A DNA stretch of 10,351 bases from an uncultured Erysipelotrichaceae bacterium (GTDB taxonomy: Bacteria > Bacillota_I > Bacilli_A > RFN20 > CAG-826). The translations under genes and the position numbers were made by a program. Below are positions 6,091 to 10,351 of the stretch, piece after piece. The notes below the pieces were generated by a model. The model was not told the DNA's origin. It saw only the letters and a list, made by a program, of their open reading frames with translations, and ran no database searches. Numbering within the stretch: the first letter of the stretch is position 1; every line of letters starts with the position of its first letter. The stretch is from NCBI GenBank assembly GCA_900321535.1, contig ONWJ01000263.1, positions 1-10,351 of the forward strand, read 5' to 3'.

Positions 6091-6609
6091 ATGGCTGAAG
6101 AAAAGAAACCCGTGAAGAAAGCTGCTCCAAAGAAAGAAGCCGCTCCGAAAGCCCCGAAGGCTCCTAAGGCTCCAAAAGCCGAAAAGCCAGCCCCGAAGGC
6201 CGAAAAGCCTGTTAAGGCGAAAAAAGAAAAACCAGCGAAAGAAGTCAAAGCCGAACCGGTCAAGCCGACCGTCACCGAAGCTACCGCCTTCTCTCGTGAC
6301 GTTCGCATCACCCCACGCAAAGTCCGCCTCGTCGCTGACCTTGTCCGTGGCAAAGATGTCAAAGATGCCCTTGTCATCCTCGCCGGATGCAATCGCATCG
6401 CCCGCGACCCAGTCGAGAAAATCATCCGCAGCGCTGCCGCCAACGCGACCAACAACTTCGGAATGGATAAGAACCTCCTCTATGTCGCCTCGATCCAAGT
6501 CTCTGATGGCTTGAAGATCAAACGTTATATCCCAAGGGCCAAAGGCTCTGCCAGCCCAATCATCAAGCGTAACGCCAACATCCGCGTTACCGTCAAGGAA
6601 AGGAAGTAA
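6091..6609 (+). CDS. rplV: Large ribosomal subunit protein L22 (uL22) with an Ala/Lys/Pro-rich N-terminal extension
   Basis: L22 binds 23S rRNA and lines the exit tunnel with its beta-hairpin; its globular part lies on the surface by the tunnel exit. The protein has 172 residues, of which about 110 from residue 63 form the normal core: TPRKVRLVADLVRGK, IIRSAAANATNN, and the hairpin region GLKIKRYIPRAKGSASPIIKRNANI. The first 62 residues are low-complexity, with 20 Lys, 14 Ala, 12 Pro and 8 Glu, including four APK units at residues 18-29, each with different codons. I chose the ATG at 6091 because GGAGG (6078-6082) lies 8 nt upstream. The ATG at 6076 overlaps the rpsS stop and sits in front of that site. 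The tail resembles that of L23 in composition; both proteins surround the tunnel exit. The tail's function is unknown. Confidence 0.95.
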   Translation: MAEEKKPVKKAAPKKEAAPKAPKAPKAPKAEKPAPKAEKPVKAKKEKPAKEVKAEPVKPTVTEATAFSRDVRITPRKVRLVADLVRGKDVKDALVILAGCNRIARDPVEKIIRSAAANATNNFGMDKNLLYVASIQVSDGLKIKRYIPRAKGSASPIIKRNANIRVTVKERK

Positions 6610-6614
6610 AGACC

Positions 6615-7367
6615 ATGGGACAAAAAGTCAATGCCGTTGGCATGAGAATTGGTGTGAACCGCGACTGGAATTCCAAGTGGTTCGCCGCCAAAAACGTCTA
6701 TGGTGACTTCCTTAACGAAGACATCCAAATCAGACGTTACCTTGATAAGGAACTCAAATCCGCGATGCTCTCTCACGTTGAGATCGGCCGCGTGAAAACC
6801 GATGAAGGCCGCGATGTCAAAGTCGTCGTCTACGTCGCTCGTCCAGGCGAAGTCCTCGGACAAGAAGGCGAAAACGTCAAGCGTCTCCGCAAGGAACTTG
6901 GCAAATTCGTCAGCAAAGGCAAAGTCAAACTCGATGTCGTGGAAGTCAAGAATCCTGACCTCGATGCGACCTTAGTCGCCAAGTGGATCGCCAGCGAGCT
7001 CGAAAACCGCGCCGCCTTCCGCTCCACCATGAAGAAAGCCATCCAAAGGATGCGCAAAGCCGGTGCCAAGGGTTGCAGAACCCTCTGCTCTGGTCGCCTC
7101 GGCGGTGCCGAAATCGCCCGTGACGAAGGTTATAAAGAAGGCGTTGTCCCTCTTCATACCATCCGCGCGGACATCGACTTCGCCCACATCGACGCCCATA
7201 CCCCATATGGCCGCATCGGCGTCAAAGTCTGGGTCTGCCGGTCCCTCAACAAAACCGACAAAGCTTATGTGAATGAACCTGCCGCCAACGCCGCTCGCCC
7301 AGAGCGTCGCGACGATCGCCGCAGGGGCGGGAAAGGAGATAGCCATGCTTCAACCAAAGCGCGTTAA
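6615..7367 (+). CDS. rpsC: Small ribosomal subunit protein S3 (uS3), extended C-terminus
   Basis: S3 forms part of the mRNA entry site and contributes to the ribosomal helicase function. The protein has 250 residues against about 218 typical. It has [13 protein letters not shown] and DWNSKWFA at the N-terminus, a KH domain with its GxxG loop at residues 82-85, and the C-terminal domain [35 protein letters not shown] and [12 protein letters not shown], then GRIGVKVWV. Two oddities are visible. The KH loop is G-Q-E-G rather than the usual basic G-K/R-x-G, and the Arg pair matching E. coli Arg131-Arg132 is Arg-Ser. Residues 214-250 form a basic, Arg-rich tail whose last codons contain the rplP ribosome binding site and overlap rplP by 23 bp. 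AAAGGAAG at 6599-6606 precedes the start, and rplV ends 5 bp upstream. Confidence 0.96.
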   Translation: MGQKVNAVGMRIGVNRDWNSKWFAAKNVYGDFLNEDIQIRRYLDKELKSAMLSHVEIGRVKTDEGRDVKVVVYVARPGEVLGQEGENVKRLRKELGKFVSKGKVKLDVVEVKNPDLDATLVAKWIASELENRAAFRSTMKKAIQRMRKAGAKGCRTLCSGRLGGAEIARDEGYKEGVVPLHTIRADIDFAHIDAHTPYGRIGVKVWVCRSLNKTDKAYVNEPAANAARPERRDDRRRGGKGDSHASTKAR

Positions 7368-7761
7368 GTATCGCCGTCCTCATGGCCTCAGCTATGAAGG
7401 AAAGGCCAAAGGCCAAACCAAAGTCGACTTCGGTGACTATGGACTGATGGCCCTTGAAGGCAACTACATCACCGATCATCAGATCGAATCTGCCCGTATC
7501 GTCCTCTCCCGTGCCACCAACCGCACTGGAAAAGTCTGGATCCGCATCTTCCCACATCTTGCCAAAACCAAGAAGCCAGCCGAAGTCCGTATGGGTTCCG
7601 GTAAAGGTGCGCCAGAAGGATGGGTCGCCGTCGTCAAAGCCGGCACCGTCATGTTCGAAATCGGCGGTATCAACGAAGAACAAGCGACCGAAGCACTTCG
7701 CCTTGCCAGCTACAAGCTCCCAGTCAAGTGCAAAGTCGTCAAACGTGAGAAGGGAGAATAA
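7345..7761 (+). CDS. rplP: Large ribosomal subunit protein L16 (uL16)
   Basis: L16 organises the A-site tRNA binding region of the 50S subunit and is a late assembly protein. The protein has 138 residues, normal length. Motifs are [65 protein letters not shown] split over two adjoining blocks, and [13 protein letters not shown] near the end. The start is set by AAAGGAG (7332-7338), about 6 nt upstream, which lies inside the rpsC coding sequence. The first 23 bp overlap rpsC in another frame, so translation is probably coupled. rpmC follows after 2 bp. Confidence 0.97.
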   Translation: MLQPKRVKYRRPHGLSYEGKAKGQTKVDFGDYGLMALEGNYITDHQIESARIVLSRATNRTGKVWIRIFPHLAKTKKPAEVRMGSGKGAPEGWVAVVKAGTVMFEIGGINEEQATEALRLASYKLPVKCKVVKREKGE

Positions 7762-7763
7762 CA

Positions 7764-7961
7764 ATGGAAGTCAAAGAATTCCGTCAAATGACCCCAGCTG
7801 AGCTCTCCGACAAGATCTACGAGCTCAAGCAGCAAATCTTCGAACTCCGCCGCAAAAAAGCGGTCGGTCAGCTCGAGCATGGCGAGCAAATGCATTATCT
7901 TCGCAAGGATCTCGCCAAAGCAGAAACCGTTAAGCGCGAGCGTGAGCTCGCTGCCAAATAA
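7764..7961 (+). CDS. rpmC: Large ribosomal subunit protein L29 (uL29)
   Basis: L29 is a small helical hairpin protein at the tunnel exit rim, beside L23. The protein has 65 residues, normal for the family. It shows the family pattern: [18 protein letters not shown], then [19 protein letters not shown] and a second helix with [16 protein letters not shown]. Unlike its exit-rim neighbours L23 and L22, it has no extension. An AAGGGAG site near 7750-7756, inside the rplP end, sets the start. Its TAA stop is part of the TAAGGAG used by rpsQ. Confidence 0.95.
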   Translation: MEVKEFRQMTPAELSDKIYELKQQIFELRRKKAVGQLEHGEQMHYLRKDLAKAETVKRERELAAK

Positions 7962-7972
7962 GGAGACCAACT

Positions 7973-8311
7973 ATGGAACGTAATCATCGCACATCCATCC
8001 AAGGCGTCGTCACGTCCGTGAAAATGAACAAGACGATCGTCGTCACCGTCTCCACCGAACGCAACGATCCTTTGTATCAGAAGCGCGTCGGCTATTCCAA
8101 GAAGTTCTATGCCCATGATGAGAAAGAAGTTGCCAAACTCGGCGACGTCGTCACCATCATGGCCTGCCGCCCAATGTCCAAACTCAAGAGGTTCCGCCTC
8201 GTCTCGGTCGACATCGTCGCCAAGACCAAAGAGAAAGCAGAAGCGGTGGAGGAACGCTTAGAGGCCAACGAAGGATCTCAAGAAGCCCTTGAAACCAAGG
8301 AGGCCGAATAA
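7973..8311 (+). CDS. rpsQ: Small ribosomal subunit protein S17 (uS17) with an acidic C-terminal tail
   Basis: S17 is a primary 16S rRNA-binding protein of the OB-fold type. The protein has 112 residues, about 25 more than usual. The core (residues 1-83) shows [65 protein letters not shown]. After it, residues 84-112 form a Glu-rich segment (10 Glu, 4 Lys) that looks helical or disordered. This is unexpected for an rRNA-binding protein whose core ends here in many bacteria. The last codons carry AAGGAGG (8297-8303), the rplN ribosome binding site, and the stop TAA shares its final A with the rplN ATG. TAAGGAGA upstream (from 7959) sets its own start. Confidence 0.96.
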   Translation: MERNHRTSIQGVVTSVKMNKTIVVTVSTERNDPLYQKRVGYSKKFYAHDEKEVAKLGDVVTIMACRPMSKLKRFRLVSVDIVAKTKEKAEAVEERLEANEGSQEALETKEAE

Positions 8312-8679
8312 TGATCCATAACGAAACCAACCTCGTGGTCGCCGATAACTCCGGCGCCCGCTCCGTCCGTGTCTTCCGCCAATACGGCGGCAGCCACCGC
8401 AAGACCTCTTCCATCGGTGATGTCGTTCTCTGCGCTGTCAAAGAAGCGACCCCGAATGCCAAGGTCAAAAAATCCGACGTCGTCAAAGGCGTCATCGTCC
8501 GCGTGAAGCATCCAATCCTTCGCAAAGACGGAAGCACCATCGCCTTCGATGACAACGCCGTCGTCATCATCGATAACGATGGCAACCCAGTCGGCACCCG
8601 TGTCTTCGGGCCGGTTGCCCGCGAACTCCGCGACAAGGGTTATATGAAAATCGTCTCGCTCGCAGTCGAGGTCTTATAA
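8311..8679 (+). CDS. rplN: Large ribosomal subunit protein L14 (uL14)
   Basis: L14 lies at the subunit interface, forms intersubunit bridges and is the docking site of silencing factor RsfS. The protein has 122 residues, the usual length. Clear motifs are [75 protein letters not shown] split over two blocks, and [11 protein letters not shown] at the end. In E. coli it starts the separate spc operon. Here it overlaps rpsQ by one base (TAATG), with its ribosome binding site AAGGAGG at 8297-8303 inside rpsQ, so the S10 and spc halves are joined. Confidence 0.98.
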   Translation: MIHNETNLVVADNSGARSVRVFRQYGGSHRKTSSIGDVVLCAVKEATPNAKVKKSDVVKGVIVRVKHPILRKDGSTIAFDDNAVVIIDNDGNPVGTRVFGPVARELRDKGYMKIVSLAVEVL

Positions 8680-8694
8680 GGAGGACAAGCACGT

Positions 8695-9009
8695 ATGAAA
8701 CTCAAAAAAGGTGATAACGTCATCGTCATCTCCGGCGCCGACAAGGGCAAGACTGGCAAAATCCAAAGATGCTATCCAAAGCTCAACAAAGTCGTCGTGG
8801 AGGGCGTCAACGTCCACAAGAAACATAAGAAGCCAACCCAAAACGTCCCTGAGGGATCGGTGGTTGACATCTATGTCCCAATCGATGCAAGCAACGTTGC
8901 CTTGCTCGATCCAAAAACCAAAAAGCCGACCCGCGTCCATATGGGCACGGACAAAAAGACCGGCAAAAAAGTGCGCCTTGCCAAGTCTGGCGAGTCGCTC
9001 GATAAGTAA
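8695..9009 (+). CDS. rplX: Large ribosomal subunit protein L24 (uL24)
   Basis: L24 starts assembly of the 50S subunit and has a loop at the tunnel exit. The protein has 104 residues, normal. The KOW motif is at the N-terminus: [22 protein letters not shown], followed by [17 protein letters not shown] and the family segment ending in [10 protein letters not shown], then [11 protein letters not shown]. The start follows TAAGGAGG (8677-8684), which includes the rplN stop codon, 10 nt upstream. Nothing unusual is seen. Confidence 0.96.
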   Translation: MKLKKGDNVIVISGADKGKTGKIQRCYPKLNKVVVEGVNVHKKHKKPTQNVPEGSVVDIYVPIDASNVALLDPKTKKPTRVHMGTDKKTGKKVRLAKSGESLDK

Positions 9010-9023
9010 GAAGGAGGAAACCA

Positions 9024-9614
9024 ATGGCTGCTAAAAAATCCGCTGCCCCTGCAAAAGAGGCGCCAAAAGGCTATGTCAACCGCCTTCAGAAGAAATACAA
9101 AGAAGAAATCGTCCCAGCCCTGGTGAAAGAGTTCAACTATTCCACCGTGATGATGGCTCCAAGAATCGAAAAGATCGTCATCAATATGGGCGTTGGCGAT
9201 GCGACCCAGAACTCCAAGGTCCTCGATGATGCGGTCAATGACCTCACCATCATCGCTGGCCAGAAGCCTGTGATCACCAAAGCCAAAAAGTCCATCGCGA
9301 CCTTCAAACTCCGCGAAGGACAGGCCATCGGATGCAAAGTCACCCTTCGTGGTGTCCGCATGTACGAGTTCCTTGATAAGCTCGTCTCCATCGCGCTCCC
9401 ACGCGTCCGTGACTTCCGCGGCATCTCCCGCAACGCCTTCGATGGACATGGCAACTACACCCTCGGTGTTCGCGAGCAATTGATCTTCCCAGAGATCGAC
9501 TACGATAAAGTCGCCAAGGTCCGTGGCATGGACATCGTCATTGTCACGACCGCCAGGTCCGACAAAGAAGCGGCTGCCCTTCTTGAGAAGATGGGCATGC
9601 CATTCAGGAAATAA
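9024..9614 (+). CDS. rplE: Large ribosomal subunit protein L5 (uL5) with a short basic N-terminal extension
   Basis: L5 binds 5S rRNA and contacts P-site tRNA. The protein has 196 residues, about 17 more than the usual 179. The excess is at the N-terminus: residues 1-16 ([16 protein letters not shown]) are Ala/Lys/Pro-rich like the longer tails of L23 and L22. The core begins with [21 protein letters not shown] and shows [57 protein letters not shown] and [20 protein letters not shown] at 9011-9017, 6 nt before the ATG, supports this start, so the extension is probably real. No alternative start exists before the core. Confidence 0.96.
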   Translation: MAAKKSAAPAKEAPKGYVNRLQKKYKEEIVPALVKEFNYSTVMMAPRIEKIVINMGVGDATQNSKVLDDAVNDLTIIAGQKPVITKAKKSIATFKLREGQAIGCKVTLRGVRMYEFLDKLVSIALPRVRDFRGISRNAFDGHGNYTLGVREQLIFPEIDYDKVAKVRGMDIVIVTTARSDKEAAALLEKMGMPFRK

Positions 9615-9625
9615 GGAGAGGTCAA

Positions 9626-9811
9626 ATGGCTAAGAAATCATTGATCGCGAAAGCAAAACGCACCCAGAAATTCGGGGTTCGTGAATATACCCGCTGCAAG
9701 AGATGTGGACGTCCTCACGGCGTCATCCGTCGCTTCGGCCTCTGCCGCATCTGCCTCCGCGAGCTTGCCTACAAAGGCGAGATCCCAGGCATGAAGAAAG
9801 CATCTTGGTAA
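9626..9811 (+). CDS. rpsZ: Small ribosomal subunit protein S14, zinc-binding type Z (uS14)
   Basis: S14 assembles late into the 30S head. This is the short form of 61 residues with one zinc ribbon: Cys24 and Cys27 ([10 protein letters not shown]) and Cys40 and Cys43 ([13 protein letters not shown]), spacing C-x2-C-x12-C-x2-C. The C-terminus IPGMKKASW is typical. This zinc-dependent form is the usual one in the spc operon of Bacillota and differs from the 89- to 101-residue zinc-free form. TAAGGAG, formed with the rplE stop, lies about 7 nt before the start. The symbol rpsN is also used. Confidence 0.97.
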   Translation: MAKKSLIAKAKRTQKFGVREYTRCKRCGRPHGVIRRFGLCRICLRELAYKGEIPGMKKASW

Positions 9812-9829
9812 GGAAAGGAGAATCACAAC

Positions 9830-10225
9830 ATGAACGCAGATCCAATCGCTGATATGCTCACACGCATCCGCAACGCGAACAAACTCCGTTACGAAGAAGT
9901 GTCCATGCCTTCCTCCAAGATCAAAGAAGGCATCGCCAAAATCCTCGTGAATGAGGGATTCATCAATTCCTATCGCGTGGAAGAGGAAGAAGGCAAGAAG
10001 GCTCTTGTCCTCAACCTCAAATACAGCGCCACCGGCGAGCGCGTCATCACCGGACTCAAGAGAATCTCCAAGCCAGGCCTCCGCGTCTATGCCGAGTCTG
10101 ACAAGATTCCATCCGTACTCAAAGGCCTTGGCATCGCCATCGTGAGCACCCCAAATGGCTTGCTCACCGATCGCCAAGCCCGCAAACAGAACGTCGGCGG
10201 AGAAATCCTCTGCTACGTCTGGTAA
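9830..10225 (+). CDS. rpsH: Small ribosomal subunit protein S8 (uS8)
   Basis: S8 binds helix 21 of 16S rRNA in the central domain and in E. coli also represses the spc operon by binding near rplE. The protein has 131 residues, normal. Motifs are [56 protein letters not shown] and the C-terminal [16 protein letters not shown] (9814-9820) is 9 nt upstream. It ends with TAA directly followed in frame by TAG. I did not find an obvious S8-binding mRNA mimic around rplE, but this needs structural comparison. Confidence 0.97.
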   Translation: MNADPIADMLTRIRNANKLRYEEVSMPSSKIKEGIAKILVNEGFINSYRVEEEEGKKALVLNLKYSATGERVITGLKRISKPGLRVYAESDKIPSVLKGLGIAIVSTPNGLLTDRQARKQNVGGEILCYVW

Positions 10226-10244
10226 TAGAAAGGAAGAAAACATT

Positions 10245-10351
10245 ATGTCTCGTATCGGATTAAAACCCGTCGTTCTTCCTGAAGGCGTCACTTGCGAAGT
10301 CAAGGAAGGCGCCGTCTCCGTCAAGGGTGCCAAAGGCGAATTAAGCGTTGC
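10245..10351 (+). CDS. rplF: Large ribosomal subunit protein L6 (uL6), N-terminal part; 3' end outside the window
   Basis: L6 lies near the GTPase-associated region and sarcin-ricin loop of the 50S subunit. Only the first 35 codons are in the window: [15 protein letters not shown], then [16 protein letters not shown], which matches the family start (SRIGKKPI-x-IP-x-GV and V-x-VKGPKGEL). AAAGGAAG at 10229-10236 is about 8 nt before the ATG. The position after rpsH is canonical for the spc operon. Confidence 0.95.
   Translation, partial: MSRIGLKPVVLPEGVTCEVKEGAVSVKGAKGELSV

Noticed and set aside
9638..10333. 231-residue minus-strand frame over rpsZ, rpsH and rplF
   Set aside because: Antisense shadow of three well-supported ribosomal genes, no ribosome binding site or family motif.

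Overview
The window is from a bacterium, most likely Bacillota (class Bacilli, perhaps one of the uncultured gut lineages related to Mollicutes or Erysipelotrichia). Four things support this: AGGAGG-type ribosome binding sites at nearly every gene, the short zinc-binding form of S14, QueH rather than QueG for the last queuosine step, and Ala/Lys/Pro-rich extensions on exit-tunnel ribosomal proteins. The placement is inference. TGA ends queA and Trp is always TGG, so the mycoplasma reassignment of UGA is not in use. Base composition is about half G+C by eye, with strong use of C at wobble positions in the ribosomal genes.

Positions 1-2399 hold a tight three-gene queuosine unit: the 3' part of tgt, then queA, then queH. 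Gaps are 2 bp and then a 4-bp ATGA overlap. Together the three enzymes turn free preQ1 into queuosine in tRNA: base exchange, addition of the epoxycyclopentanediol moiety from SAM, then reduction of epoxyqueuosine.

Positions 2400-2705 form the only long non-coding stretch. It holds a perfect 19-bp palindrome, an intrinsic terminator that closes the queuosine unit, two further perfect palindromes in an AT-rich tract, a sigma-A-like promoter (TTGACG, 17-bp spacer, TATTCT) and a leader of about 127 nt that can fold into a long hairpin with competing pairings. The leader also contains a 20-codon upstream reading frame that ends inside the rpsJ ribosome binding site.

Positions 2706-10351 are the S10-spc ribosomal protein operon in canonical order: rpsJ, rplC, rplD, rplW, rplB, rpsS, rplV, rpsC, rplP, rpmC, rpsQ, rplN, rplX, rplE, rpsZ (rpsN type Z), rpsH and the start of rplF. 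Spacing is tight, from a 23-bp overlap to 21 bp, except for one AT-rich 64-bp gap before rplB. All 16 complete ribosomal genes end in TAA. There is no terminator or clear promoter between the S10 and spc halves (rpsQ and rplN overlap by 1 bp), so they probably form one transcript.

I found no mobile element, CRISPR array, tRNA, defence system or clearly new gene system. The unusual points lie in the leader and its palindromes and in lineage-specific protein features. These are long low-complexity N-terminal tails on L23 and L22, a short one on L5, an acidic tail on S17, an S3 tail overlapping rplP, and substitutions in otherwise conserved parts of S3, S10 and L3.
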